From positions 755,449-819,448 of the forward strand of contig NZ_JABAIL010000002.1 in the NCBI RefSeq assembly GCF_012641475.1: 64,000 bases of DNA, written 5' to 3'. The DNA is from Flammeovirga agarivorans. GTDB lineage: Bacteria > Bacteroidota > Bacteroidia > Cytophagales > Flammeovirgaceae. The notes under the pieces were generated by a model, which was given only the letters and a program-made list of their open reading frames with translations, had not been told where the DNA came from and did not search any database. Made by a program: the position numbers and the translations under genes. This document shows, one piece after another, positions 44,382 through 53,104 of this stretch (positions within the stretch are counted from its first letter, which is position 1; each line of letters begins with the position of its first letter).

Positions 44382-44784
44382 AAGTAAGTACTAGACTTCT
44401 TCCTGAAGCTCTATTTCTATGCTCACCTAAGTAAATCCCCTGCCATGTACCTAATAGTGGTCTTCCATTCCCAATAGGAATGCTTACAGACGCACCTAGT
44501 GTTGATGCTTTTAGATGTGCAGGCATATCATCAGGACCTTCATAGGTATGCTCATAATAAGGTGCATTTTCTGGGTATACTTTATTAAAATGACTCTCAA
44601 AGTCTACTCGAACGGATGGATCTGCATTTTCATTAATCGTCAAAGAGGCTGAAGTATGCTGAATAAATACCTGAAGAATTCCTGACTTACCTCTCAACTC
44701 AGGAAGGTGTTCAAACACATCTTCTGTGATAATATGATAACCTCTAGAGTAAGGACGTAAACGTATTGTCTTTTGAATAACCAT
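44368..44784 (-). CDS. yjbQ: YjbQ/UPF0047 family protein
   Basis: The ATG at 44784 is preferred over the upstream TTG at 44790, giving 138 residues, normal for the family. UPF0047 signatures are strong: VFIQHTSASLTINENADPSVRVDFE with its conserved His, then YEHTYEGPDDMPAHLKASTLGASVSIPI and LGTWQGIYLGEHR. Family members such as YjbQ have thiamine-phosphate synthase side activity, but the physiological role is not settled. It is probably expressed alone or after the thioredoxin-like gene, from which a terminator separates it. Confidence 0.9.
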   Translation of the reverse strand: MVIQKTIRLRPYSRGYHIITEDVFEHLPELRGKSGILQVFIQHTSASLTINENADPSVRVDFESHFNKVYPENAPYYEHTYEGPDDMPAHLKASTLGASVSIPIGNGRPLLGTWQGIYLGEHRNRASGRSLVLTFIGE

Positions 44785-44813
44785 AATCAATAAATTTTGA
44801 TCTTGAAATTAAA

Positions 44814-44845
44814 AAAAGCCAACAGGTTCTACAACCCATTGGCTT
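44814..44845 (-). terminator. Terminator after TlpA-like thioredoxin
   Basis: AAGCCAA (44816-44822) pairs with TTGGCTT (44839-44845), with an inner GGTT/AACC pairing. The minus strand continues in a T run. Confidence 0.65.
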
Positions 44846-44871
44846 CTTATGATACTTAATTTATTATAGGA

Positions 44872-45366
44872 TTATAAACCAAGATCTTTAAACAATGCTA
44901 CTAACGCCTCTTCTGACGGACGAGGTGCATTAGCATTTTCTACTTTTCCTTTTTTATCTAATAAGATGAATCTTGGAATAGAAGTGATATTAAACTTATC
45001 TGTGAATTTAAAGTTTGTACCTAAATGAAGTTGATTTCCATGTAAGTCTTTCTTTTTTACCATTGCTTTCCAAGCATCAGTACTTTGATCTACAGATAGT
45101 GAAACAAATACAATATCTTTTCCTTCATACTTTTTCTCAATCTCTTGAAGCGAAGGGATTTCTCTTAAACAAGGTCCACACCAAGATGCCCAAACATCAA
45201 TATATACGTATTTACCTTCAAATTCTGTTAAGTCTACAGTATTACCTTCTAAATCTTTAAATACATATAATGACTCTTTGTCACCGTCTCCTTTGGGTGT
45301 ATTTGTAAAACTAAATAGTGTAACTGAGATAATGAGTGCTAAAATTGAGAATAATTTATTTTTCAT
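44872..45366 (-). CDS. TlpA/ResA-like thioredoxin-fold protein, secreted
   Basis: The frame extends to a TTG at 45432, but the ATG at 45366 starts a typical signal peptide (MKNKLFSILALIISVTLFSF), giving 164 residues. The redox motif C63-G-P-C66 sits in VWASWCGPCLREIPSL, followed by the cis-Pro loop in FNITSIPRFILLDKKG. It should reduce or exchange disulfides in the periplasm, as do TlpA/ResA proteins in cytochrome maturation, though no cytochrome genes are near. It is downstream of htpG on the same strand, with htpG's own terminator between. Confidence 0.9.
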   Translation of the reverse strand: MKNKLFSILALIISVTLFSFTNTPKGDGDKESLYVFKDLEGNTVDLTEFEGKYVYIDVWASWCGPCLREIPSLQEIEKKYEGKDIVFVSLSVDQSTDAWKAMVKKKDLHGNQLHLGTNFKFTDKFNITSIPRFILLDKKGKVENANAPRPSEEALVALFKDLGL

Positions 45367-45490
45367 GTCAAATTGATGATTTATGAATAATTGTACTTTC
45401 CTTTTGTTTACATAACGACAAAAATGATACAATTCTTCTATTTTTCACAGTACATTTTTCCCGAATATATCAGAAAACTTCCCGAAAAAG

Positions 45491-45521
45491 AAAGGCCGGC
45501 AAGATAATCTTACCGACCTTT
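45491..45521 (-). terminator. Terminator after htpG
   Basis: AAAGGCCGGCAAGAT (45491-45505) pairs with ATCTTACCGACCTTT (45507-45521), with two G-T pairs. A T-rich tract follows on the minus strand. Confidence 0.8.
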
Positions 45522-45549
45522 AATGTATAAATCAATGGTATGATTCAAA

Positions 45550-47424
45550 TTATAGGATATCCAATGAACGGTTGATGAATGCCGTTAAGTCAGCTCCCTT
45601 CAAGTTACCTTGAGAAAGTTTTGCTAAATCATAAGCATGTTTTACTAACTTATCTTGTTCACCTTCCTTGTCTTCTTTTAAGATACGAGAAACAAACTCA
45701 GAGTTCCCGTTGATAGTAATTGTATCACCACCAGGGAAACCACCGAACATTCCCATACCGCCGCCTTGCATAGCAGCCATTTCTTCCATACGACGCATAA
45801 ACTCTGGCTTAGTGATCATAACTGGAAGCTCATCAGCAGTCATTGCTTCAACTTTAGGCTCCAATTTATCGTCGTTTAATGCTCTCTTGAAGATATCAAC
45901 CAATTTCTTAGACTCTTCTTCAGTTAAAACTGACTCATTTTTGTCATCAGTTTCTACTAAGTTATTTACAGTATCAGAGTCGATACGCTTCCAAGTGATG
46001 TCCTCGAACTTGTGCTCAGTATTGCTGATAAAGTGAGCGTCAATCAATGTATCCATTTTCAATACGCTATACCCTTTCTTCTGTGCAGCTTGAATATAAG
46101 TATCTTGAGTACCTTGATCTGTTGAATATAAGAATACGAACTTGTCGTTTTTATCTTTTTGATTCGCTTGGATTTGCTCTTTATACTCTTCGAAGTTGTA
46201 TAATTTACCATCCAATGTCTCCAATAAACAGAACTTCTTCGCTTTGTCGAAGAATTTATCGTCTGTCATCATACCGTATTTTACGAATAATCCGATAGAC
46301 TCCCACTTCTTCTCGAAGTTCTCACGATCGTTTTTGTATAAGCTATTTAACTTATCTGCCACCTTACGAGTTACATAAGAAGAAATCTTCTTCACGTTAG
46401 CGTCAGATTGTAAGTACGAACGAGATACGTTTAATGGAATATCTGGAGAATCAATTACACCATGCATCAAGCGTAAGAACTCAGGCATGATTTCCTCTAC
46501 ATTGTCAGTAATAAATACCTGACGAGAGTACAATTGAATCTTGTCTTTATGAGGAGTTACATCTTCTTTTACTTTAGGGAAGTAAAGAATACCAGTTAAC
46601 TCGAATGGGAAATCAACGTTCAAGTGAATCCAGAACATTGGCTCTTCTGACATTGGGTATAACTCCTTATAGAAGTTTAAGTAATCCTCGTCAGTTAAAG
46701 ATTTAGGATCTTTAGCCCAAAGTGGCTCAGTTTTGTTGATTACGTGTGGCTCAACAATTTCTACGTCTTTTGCGTCGTCACCTTCACCTTCTTTTTCAGT
46801 ACGCTTATCAACACCAACTTGAATTGGCACTGGCATGTACTTAGAGTAACGGTTTAAAATTTGACGTAAACGAGCTTCGTCCACAAACTCCTCAGAGTCT
46901 TCATTTACATGAAGAACGATTGTAGTACCTCTTTCTGCTTTATCTGAAGTTGTGATTTCATATTCAGTAGAACCATCACAAGTCCATTTTACTGCAGGCT
47001 CATCTTTGAATGATTTAGTGATTACTTCTACATTGTCAGCGACCATAAATGCTGAGTAGAAACCTAAACCGAATTTACCGATGATTGTAGATGTATCTAC
47101 ATCTTTAAATTTCTCAACGAATTCTGTCGCACCAGAAAATGCTACTTGGTTGATATATTTTTCAACTTCTTCCTCACTCATACCGATACCTCGGTCAGTG
47201 ATAGAGATTGTTTTCTTTTCAGTATCAACGTCTACTTGGATAGTTACATCACCAAGTTCTCCGTTGAATTCACCCATCGATGCAAGTTTTTGTAATTTTT
47301 GAGTCGCATCAACTGCATTCGCCACTAATTCACGTAAGAAAATGTCGTGATCAGAATACAAGAATTTTTTGATGATAGGAAAGATATTTTCAGTATTCAC
47401 TGAAATAGAACCTTTTGCCGCCAT
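45550..47424 (-). CDS. htpG: Molecular chaperone HtpG (Hsp90)
   Basis: 624 residues, standard bacterial Hsp90 length. The GHKL ATP-binding domain has FLRELVANAVDATQKL with the ATP/Mg Asn, ITDRGIGMSEEEV and GKFGLGFYSAFMVAD. The middle domain carries the Arg-bearing LNVSRSYLQSD segment. The C-terminal domain includes a Gly/Met-rich insert (MAAMQGGGMGMFGGFPGGD, near residues 550-568). It is a cytoplasmic ATP-dependent chaperone. It is monocistronic, with a terminator just after the stop and an 800-base non-coding region upstream. No CIRCE element or other heat-shock operator was recognised. Confidence 0.96.
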   Translation of the reverse strand: MAAKGSISVNTENIFPIIKKFLYSDHDIFLRELVANAVDATQKLQKLASMGEFNGELGDVTIQVDVDTEKKTISITDRGIGMSEEEVEKYINQVAFSGATEFVEKFKDVDTSTIIGKFGLGFYSAFMVADNVEVITKSFKDEPAVKWTCDGSTEYEITTSDKAERGTTIVLHVNEDSEEFVDEARLRQILNRYSKYMPVPIQVGVDKRTEKEGEGDDAKDVEIVEPHVINKTEPLWAKDPKSLTDEDYLNFYKELYPMSEEPMFWIHLNVDFPFELTGILYFPKVKEDVTPHKDKIQLYSRQVFITDNVEEIMPEFLRLMHGVIDSPDIPLNVSRSYLQSDANVKKISSYVTRKVADKLNSLYKNDRENFEKKWESIGLFVKYGMMTDDKFFDKAKKFCLLETLDGKLYNFEEYKEQIQANQKDKNDKFVFLYSTDQGTQDTYIQAAQKKGYSVLKMDTLIDAHFISNTEHKFEDITWKRIDSDTVNNLVETDDKNESVLTEEESKKLVDIFKRALNDDKLEPKVEAMTADELPVMITKPEFMRRMEEMAAMQGGGMGMFGGFPGGDTITINGNSEFVSRILKEDKEGEQDKLVKHAYDLAKLSQGNLKGADLTAFINRSLDIL

Positions 47425-47597
47425 GTTATCTATGTCTTTTTTTAATTATAAATCAGTTTAAAAAACAACTAAAAAAATTGTTTTACAGTTAAGCCTTTTT
47501 CCAAATTGTATTCCAATCCGATAAAATATGATTATTTGACACTATTTCTGTCGAATTGTCAGTAGAATGACAATCATATTATATTCTAGGATGAAAC

Positions 47598-47631
47598 TTT
47601 TGGTTTTCATTAAAAAAAAATCATAGATTTG
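47598..47631 (+). promoter_or_regulatory. Candidate promoter for an unannotated plus-strand transcript
   Basis: TTTTG at 47598-47602 serves as the -33 element and TAGATTTG at 47624-47631 matches the -7 consensus TAnnTTTG, with a spacer of about 21 bases. No protein gene begins downstream for almost 600 bases. Confidence 0.5.
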
Positions 47632-47950
47632 TGTAAATGTTATTGGCGTCAATTAGACAGTCAATTATTTTTACAACACAATACTAACAACGATATACTG
47701 CTATGCTAATCTATCCATAGTTACTTTGTGTCATAAAAAATAAAACTAAAATAATCTGTCTAATTAATTTAGGCCACTAATATTAAATGAAATACTCTCT
47801 TACTAAATGTAATCTAATGGGCTAACCGTTTTGACTGTCACTTTTTAATATTATGTCATTCTAAACGTATAAACATGAATCTAAACTCCACTGTTTCTTG
47901 TGTGAGTTATTCCCTATTGGTTTATAGTATTCAATGAGATTTCATATGTC

Positions 47951-47972
47951 GTAAGATGTAATTACATCTTAC
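47951..47972. repeat. 22-bp perfect palindrome in the candidate ncRNA
   Basis: Positions 47951-47972 read the same on both strands; as RNA it gives a 9-bp stem with an AATT loop. The arms are GTAAGATGT and ACATCTTAC. Confidence 0.7.
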
Positions 47973-48010
47973 CTTTCAAATTTGTATAAGTAGTCACACA
48001 TCATAATAGA

Positions 48011-48041
48011 AAGGCTGTTGAATATTTCGACAGCTTTTTTT
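48011..48041 (+). terminator. Orphan plus-strand intrinsic terminator
   Basis: GCTGT (48014-48018) pairs with ACAGC (48030-48034). The stem continues through a T-G pair and GAA/TTC to a TAT loop, followed by seven T. No annotated plus-strand gene precedes it. Confidence 0.8.
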
Positions 48042-48192
48042 ATGCGTATTTTTTTTGGGGATAGTTCAATTGATAATCGGGTTATTTAATCTTCTTATAT
48101 CAAGATATTAAAATTAATAGTGTTTTCTCTAAATAGAACTTAAAGTCATTTATAAGTTCTAATAAATTCTAAGATTTAAACAATCCATCACT

Positions 48193-48200
48193 TACTTTTG
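48193..48200 (+). promoter_or_regulatory. Candidate -7 box for DEAD-box helicase gene
   Basis: TACTTTTG fits TAnnTTTG and lies 25 bases before the ATG at 48225. The -33 element is not obvious. Confidence 0.4.
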
Positions 48201-48224
48201 TTCGATTAAACAATAATTTGAGAT

Positions 48225-49430
48225 ATGTCATTTGAAGAGATAGGAATAAATAACGAGGATCTACTAGAAAAGCTTTACATTTTAGACTACAATGATCCTA
48301 CACCTATACAAAAGGAAAGTATACCTGTAATCCTCGAAAATAGAGATGTGCTTGGTTGTGCACAAACTGGTACAGGTAAAACTTTAGCTTTTTGTTTACC
48401 TATCATTCAACAATTACTTCAGGAGCACACCACACATAATAAAACCGTTTCTACCTTAATATTAACTCCAACAAGAGAGTTGGCTACCCAAATCTCTGAA
48501 AATATAGGGAGACTCATCCATCAAACTCCATTAAAACAAGCTGTCATTTTTGGTGGCATTCCTGCTGACAAACAAATTCGAAGGCTAAAAAAAGGTGTAA
48601 ACATAATTACAGCAACTCCTGGTCGATTAATTGACCTTGTAAAAAAAGGACATATTAAACTGTCACAAGTAAAACATTTTGTCTTGGATGAAGCTGACAA
48701 AATGCTAGACATGGGCTTCGTGAAAGAAATCTTCACTATTGAGTCCTATCTATCTCCTACTCATCAAACTTTATTGTTTTCTGCTACCATGCCGAATAAA
48801 ATTCTTGATGTAGCAAGTAAGTTATTAAATCAACCCCAAGAAATTAAGGTTTCACCAGTCTCTTCAACAGCTGTAGCCATTGATGAAAAAATTTATTACG
48901 TCGATCAAAGAAATAAGAAAAGGCTACTGATTGATGTTATCAAGAATAACAATATTAACAACGCACTCATATTCACTAATACAAAGAGAGGAGCAAACTT
49001 TATCGTAAAGGCTTTAGGTGAAGCTGGGATTAAAAGTTTAGCAATTCATGGTAATAAATCTCAGGAAGCAAGAACAAAGGCGCTATCCTATTTTAAAAAG
49101 AAAAAGATTGACATCTTGGTAGCCACTGATATCGCTGCTAGAGGAATTGACATTGATAGTTTAGATTTTGTGATTAACTATGAAATTCCACCAGCTGCAG
49201 AAACTTACGTTCATAGAATTGGTCGAACAGGTAGAGCGGGTAAATCTGGACAAGCAATATCAATAGCAGACGGAACCGAATTAGATAGTCTAAAAAACAT
49301 AGAGAAGCTAATTAAGCACTCCATTGAAGAAGTGAAAGAACATGACTTTCCAATGATGGAGGCGGAACAAGACCGCAATAGGATGATCAAGAAGAAACAA
49401 AAGAATAATAGAAGGTCATCTAGACGATAA
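48225..49430 (+). CDS. DEAD-box RNA helicase (RhlE-like)
   Basis: 401 residues. All core motifs are in order: Q motif YNDPTPIQKESIP, motif I AQTGTGKT, Ia PTRELATQ, Ib TPGR, II VLDEADKMLDMGF, III SAT, IV LIFTNTKRGA, V ATDIAARGIDI and VI HRIGRTGRAG. A short basic C-terminal tail (KKKQKNNRRSSRR) follows, common in cold-adaptation and ribosome-assembly helicases. It unwinds or remodels RNA in the cytoplasm. Its stop codon is directly followed by the stop of the convergent 7TMR-DISM kinase, with no bases between. The candidate ncRNA and its terminator lie upstream. Confidence 0.95.
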   Translation: MSFEEIGINNEDLLEKLYILDYNDPTPIQKESIPVILENRDVLGCAQTGTGKTLAFCLPIIQQLLQEHTTHNKTVSTLILTPTRELATQISENIGRLIHQTPLKQAVIFGGIPADKQIRRLKKGVNIITATPGRLIDLVKKGHIKLSQVKHFVLDEADKMLDMGFVKEIFTIESYLSPTHQTLLFSATMPNKILDVASKLLNQPQEIKVSPVSSTAVAIDEKIYYVDQRNKKRLLIDVIKNNNINNALIFTNTKRGANFIVKALGEAGIKSLAIHGNKSQEARTKALSYFKKKKIDILVATDIAARGIDIDSLDFVINYEIPPAAETYVHRIGRTGRAGKSGQAISIADGTELDSLKNIEKLIKHSIEEVKEHDFPMMEAEQDRNRMIKKKQKNNRRSSRR

Positions 49431-51260
49431 TTAATCCAAGTGGATATCTTCTATCCTTATTACAGTACCATATGAGGAAGATTCAATAATGGATTTTCCT
49501 CCCATGGCATTGGATCTATAGCGTATATTAGCCAAACCGACACCATTCTTTGAAGCATTGACATTGAAACCTATTCCATTGTCTTCATAGAAAATCCTTC
49601 CAATATTATTATCAGAAAAGAACTGTATATGTACAGAGTTCGCTTCACTATGTTTTTCTGCATTATAAAGTAACTCCTGTACTACTCTGTAACAATGGTT
49701 CAACAGCTCTTTTTTATTTGAGTCAGGCCAATCTACAAATTTGATAAACACACTCATATCATCTGAATTGTACTTTGATGATAAATCGAAAATGGCATCT
49801 TCAAAATTTTGTACATCATTAAATGTTGGGGTGATTAAACCATGACTCATTTCCCTTACGGTCTTGATCGTTGAAGTAATTATACTCTTAACCTCTTCCC
49901 CATCAAGATGATCTGACTTATTGACCAAAGCAAGGTTCCCTCCTACATAATCATGTAGCTCCCTACCAATTCGGTTACGCTCATCTTCTTGGCCTTTAAG
50001 TACTGCTTCAGAATATGCTTTCTCTAATTGTTTTTGTTTTGAGAGCAGTTCAATCCTTTCATCATAAATATTAATCACCTTTTTCATCAGCATGATAAAA
50101 TAGAATACTGATTCATAACCAATAAATAGGTAATATAAATAGTCTGTATAAATTGACCTTTCGATTAAGCCCAAATGAGGTAATGACACAAAAATAGCAA
50201 TAACAATCAGTCGGCTTACCAAGACGAAAAACGCATATTTTGCATAGATATTATTCTTCCTAACTGACCTTAATAACAACACAAAACAGATCAGGAAGCT
50301 TAACCATGACACGACAACGATCGAAAGGAAAATAATAGCGATCATTGTTGGATTGTCTGAGAATAAGAAAAGTAAAAATGTAATTACAGAATAAATATGG
50401 ATGAATGGTGCAAACCACTTTAAAACCGCATTGAAACTCGAATTATCATTCCCTATTAGATACTTATAAAAGTAAAGCAATGAAGTGATGTAAGCAATGT
50501 TAGCAAAGTGTCTGATATAATAACTTAAGTGATGGTAATTTACATCTAAAAACTTGACAAAAATTCCCAACTCTACTTCTGCAAAGAGTACTCCGCTATA
50601 AAAAGATAAAGCATAGTATAAGAAAACATTTTGCCTACTAATGATACCTATTACCAATCCAATGGTAAGCATTGTTAGCACTACTACTCTTAAAATAGTA
50701 AGTACATAATTATCTCTCTCGAAATTATTACGATATACTCCAGGATCATATAAATAGATATCTGAATGGGTAGGCCAACCATGTCCTTCCATAAAGAAGT
50801 ATATTTCTTTGATCTTGTTTGCTTTAAAAGAAAGTGGCACTACATACCCCCGGTAATCTCTAGATTGTTCTGTGGTGTAATAATCTGAGTTCGTCCCAAA
50901 TGAAAAATATTCAATAGAGTTATTTCCTTCTTCTTTCACCCAAATATGAATATTGGGTATCAACACATAATTAAAATACATCAGTTTTTCTACATCCACT
51001 TCACTTTCCAATATTAGTCGATGCCAATTTCCTTTACTAAAAGGTCCTTCTGAAAGGCCATCTAAAGGCACATCATTCCATTCATCAAGAAAAAAAGGAT
51101 CATTATCTATAAATAACGGTACTTTATCTTGATAAATATCTACAGCATTGGTACAGTTTACAGTTGTTTTTGCAGTATCTACTAAAATGGTTTTTGCTGG
51201 TATTGATTGATATTTTAGCAGAAAAAAAATTAAAAGAAAAACATGAAGTATTTTCCTCAT
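49431..51260 (-). CDS. 7TMR-DISM sensor histidine kinase
   Basis: 609 residues. Signal peptide, then an extracytoplasmic beta-rich domain (about 30-175; WNDVPLDGLSEGPFSKGNWHRLIL) of the 7TMR-DISMED2 type, and seven transmembrane helices at about 185-395. A coiled coil leads into a HisKA_3-type dimerisation domain with His436 in RIGRELHDYVGGNLAL, and an HATPase (LLYNAEKHSEAN, EDNGIGF). It pairs with the LuxR-type response regulator 37 bases upstream on the same strand, so the two are one operon. The signal is probably a carbohydrate or small extracellular ligand, inferred from domain type. Confidence 0.9.
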   Translation of the reverse strand: MRKILHVFLLIFFLLKYQSIPAKTILVDTAKTTVNCTNAVDIYQDKVPLFIDNDPFFLDEWNDVPLDGLSEGPFSKGNWHRLILESEVDVEKLMYFNYVLIPNIHIWVKEEGNNSIEYFSFGTNSDYYTTEQSRDYRGYVVPLSFKANKIKEIYFFMEGHGWPTHSDIYLYDPGVYRNNFERDNYVLTILRVVVLTMLTIGLVIGIISRQNVFLYYALSFYSGVLFAEVELGIFVKFLDVNYHHLSYYIRHFANIAYITSLLYFYKYLIGNDNSSFNAVLKWFAPFIHIYSVITFLLFLFSDNPTMIAIIFLSIVVVSWLSFLICFVLLLRSVRKNNIYAKYAFFVLVSRLIVIAIFVSLPHLGLIERSIYTDYLYYLFIGYESVFYFIMLMKKVINIYDERIELLSKQKQLEKAYSEAVLKGQEDERNRIGRELHDYVGGNLALVNKSDHLDGEEVKSIITSTIKTVREMSHGLITPTFNDVQNFEDAIFDLSSKYNSDDMSVFIKFVDWPDSNKKELLNHCYRVVQELLYNAEKHSEANSVHIQFFSDNNIGRIFYEDNGIGFNVNASKNGVGLANIRYRSNAMGGKSIIESSSYGTVIRIEDIHLD

Positions 51261-51297
51261 TGATCAGATTATTTAGGTTTGGGGAATGCTGGTTGAT

Positions 51298-51909
51298 TTA
51301 AACTAATAGATTGTCTATTGCATATTTAATTACATCCGCTTTGTTATCAAGCTCTAATTTAATTTTAATGTTTCGTATGTGAGTTTTTACCGTTTCGAGA
51401 CTGATAAAAAGCTGTTCAGAGATTTCAGCCATACTTTTACCTGTTGCCTGTAACCTCAATACTTCTTCTTCTCTTGGTGAGAGAAACAATTGATGTATAT
51501 CTTGTTGTTGAAGAAGCATTTCTAAACTTGGTGAGAAAAACTTGCCTCCTGCAACAATCGTTTTTATTGCATCTATAAAATTATCTGGATGGTCATCTTT
51601 AAGGATATATCCATTGACATTAGAATTCATCGCTTTCTTTAATAACGACTGTTTCTTATGCATTGATACTATCAGAAAACGCTGATTCTCGAACTGTTGC
51701 CTTGCTCTTTTGATAAACTCATACCCTTTCATCTGAGGCATATCCATATCAACAAGTACTATGTCATACTGATCCAATGGTTCATTCAGAGCATCTAGTG
51801 GATTGTTTATAATCACAACAATAGCATTAAGTCTTTTCTGTAAAAATTGCTCTATACCTATTGAAAAAAGAATGTGATCATCAACGATTAAAATTTTTGG
51901 TGTAGGCAT
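51298..51909 (-). CDS. NarL/LuxR-family response regulator
   Basis: 203 residues. The receiver domain (1-120) has the acidic pair in LIVDDH, phospho-acceptor Asp54 in IVLVDMDMPQMKG, the switch Ser in IVSMHKK and Lys in YILKDDHPD. The C-terminal LuxR HTH (LSPREEEVLRLQATGKSMAEISEQLFISLETVKTHIRNI) binds DNA. It is the first gene of an operon with the 7TMR-DISM kinase that follows. Targets are not identifiable in the window. Confidence 0.93.
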   Translation of the reverse strand: MPTPKILIVDDHILFSIGIEQFLQKRLNAIVVIINNPLDALNEPLDQYDIVLVDMDMPQMKGYEFIKRARQQFENQRFLIVSMHKKQSLLKKAMNSNVNGYILKDDHPDNFIDAIKTIVAGGKFFSPSLEMLLQQQDIHQLFLSPREEEVLRLQATGKSMAEISEQLFISLETVKTHIRNIKIKLELDNKADVIKYAIDNLLV

Positions 51910-52168
51910 GCTGATGTTTTTGAAAGTTGAAGAATAGATAGAAATAGAAATAATAGTAGTAACATAGATTTTCGTTAATAGCTGTAAATATACTTATTTT
52001 TTATTTACCACTATGTTATTCAAGTGCAATTTCTAGTAAATCAACGAAAAACAGACTAATCATTCGAATGAACAATCATTTACAATTCCTTAAAACCTAT
52101 TCACAATTCAGCAATATATTTTTCTCTTCAGCTTCCTATATTGCAGAAGAATAAATAAAGCTACGGAT

Positions 52169-52297
52169 ATGAAAAAAAACAAACACAAAGAAAACAATTA
52201 CATCAATAAGTTTAATGACGCTATTAAAAACCTTGAGCACTTTGACAAGGACTTGGCAAAAGAGCAATACATCTCAATCTTAAAGAAATTCAAATAA
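52169..52297 (+). CDS. Small 42-residue basic protein with its own terminator
   Basis: The ATG at 52169 opens a 42-codon frame ending in TAA at 52295-52297. The product is charged and helical (NKFNDAIKNLEHFDKDLAKEQYISILKKFK) with no signal peptide or membrane helix. A strong terminator begins right at the stop codon, on the correct strand, in a gap that otherwise has no gene. That pairing is the main evidence for a real small gene. I recognise no family. The upstream 250 bases have no clean promoter box beyond a weak TATATTGC near 52136. Confidence 0.55.
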   Translation: MKKNKHKENNYINKFNDAIKNLEHFDKDLAKEQYISILKKFK

Positions 52298-52335
52298 AAA
52301 AAAGTGACCGATGCGTACATCGGTCACTTTTTTTT
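52296..52335. terminator. Terminator between small gene and HdeD-like gene
   Basis: GTGACCGATG (52304-52313) and CATCGGTCAC (52318-52327) form a perfect stem with a CGTA loop, flanked by A8 and T8. It can serve both the 42-residue gene and the convergent membrane-protein gene. Confidence 0.9.
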
Positions 52336-52358
52336 CATCTAATATATTAAGTATAAAA

Positions 52359-52913
52359 CTAATAATTCTTGATATCGTCGAGCTTAAACCCTAATAATTG
52401 GTGTGTTCCCAATAATAACATCGTAAGCCCTATTAATGATCTCACCTTATCGTATGGGAAAAGTTGATTGACAACTAGAAACATGGCAACAAACAAAACA
52501 ACAATGCCTACAACGAAAGTGATATGCTTAAGCATTGATGCTTTCTTCATCTGTAAGGCATAGCTCAGGCCGTAAATAGCCTTTATCATCAGCCAGAATC
52601 CCGTAAAATACAATAAAGTTAATCGATTACCTGCTGCAATAATTAAAGCTAATCCCATAAATATATCATTGAGACTATTCAAAGCACTTACACCCCAACT
52701 ATAAATCTGATCTCTATACTTAGTATTTATATAAAGTTCAATAGCACCTGCAGGAATTAATAAACTCGCAAATATTGGCGTTAAAGAAAACTCTTTGCTA
52801 AAAGGTATCACTAACAACAGGGTACCAATAATCAGGTATGATATTCCTACAATAGAAATAACATTTCGAGAAGATGATAAGAACCTGCTTTGTTTGAACA
52901 TGACCGCTTTCAT
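52359..52913 (-). CDS. HdeD/DUF308-like multi-pass membrane protein
   Basis: 184 residues with about six hydrophobic helices (VISIVGISYLIIGTLLLVIPF, IFASLLIPAGAIELYI, IFMGLALIIAAGNRLTLLYFTGFWLMIKAIYGL, ITFVVGIVVLFVAMFLVV, LIGLTMLLLGTHQLL). The paired-helix spacing and small-residue pattern are those of the HdeD/DUF308 family, linked to acid stress in enterobacteria. The match is only to the pattern, and function here is unknown. CAAACATA at 52999-53006 (minus-strand TATGTTTG) is a possible -7 box about 90 bases upstream. Confidence 0.6.
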   Translation of the reverse strand: MKAVMFKQSRFLSSSRNVISIVGISYLIIGTLLLVIPFSKEFSLTPIFASLLIPAGAIELYINTKYRDQIYSWGVSALNSLNDIFMGLALIIAAGNRLTLLYFTGFWLMIKAIYGLSYALQMKKASMLKHITFVVGIVVLFVAMFLVVNQLFPYDKVRSLIGLTMLLLGTHQLLGFKLDDIKNY

Positions 52914-53104
52914 TTAATTCTTATTGATTTTACCTATTTATTAACGTAAGTAGGTTGGATTAGTTTCTTTTTCAAGACTTTTAACAAAGGTTTAACGTCA
53001 AACATATCTTCTCAATTGTCTCATTTACTTTAATTTGAAATTGTGAAGCATTTGTTAGATCTTACGCATTGTTGTAATGAATAGATCATCAATCACTTCA
53101 TACT

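Larger units (their letters stand above)
47638..48041 (+). ncRNA. Candidate non-coding RNA, about 400 nt
   Basis: The 800-base gap between htpG and the DEAD-box gene has no ORF of useful length, yet it holds a matched promoter (47598-47631), a perfect 22-bp palindrome near the 3' end (47951-47972) and a clean plus-strand intrinsic terminator (48011-48041). The nearest upstream plus-strand gene ends at 44381 and is separated by three minus-strand genes, so the terminator must belong to a transcript that starts in this gap. I do not recognise a known RNA family: no tmRNA, RNase P or SRP signature was seen. A 20-codon frame at 47875-47937 exists inside but has no support. The start is inferred from the promoter. 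Confidence 0.45.

Noticed and set aside
45668-46036. 122-codon plus-strand ORF opposite htpG
   Set aside because: Shadow of htpG; low-complexity translation and no supporting signals.
47875-47937. 20-codon ORF within the candidate ncRNA
   Set aside because: Too short, no RBS, composition not informative; it overlaps neither hairpin meaningfully.
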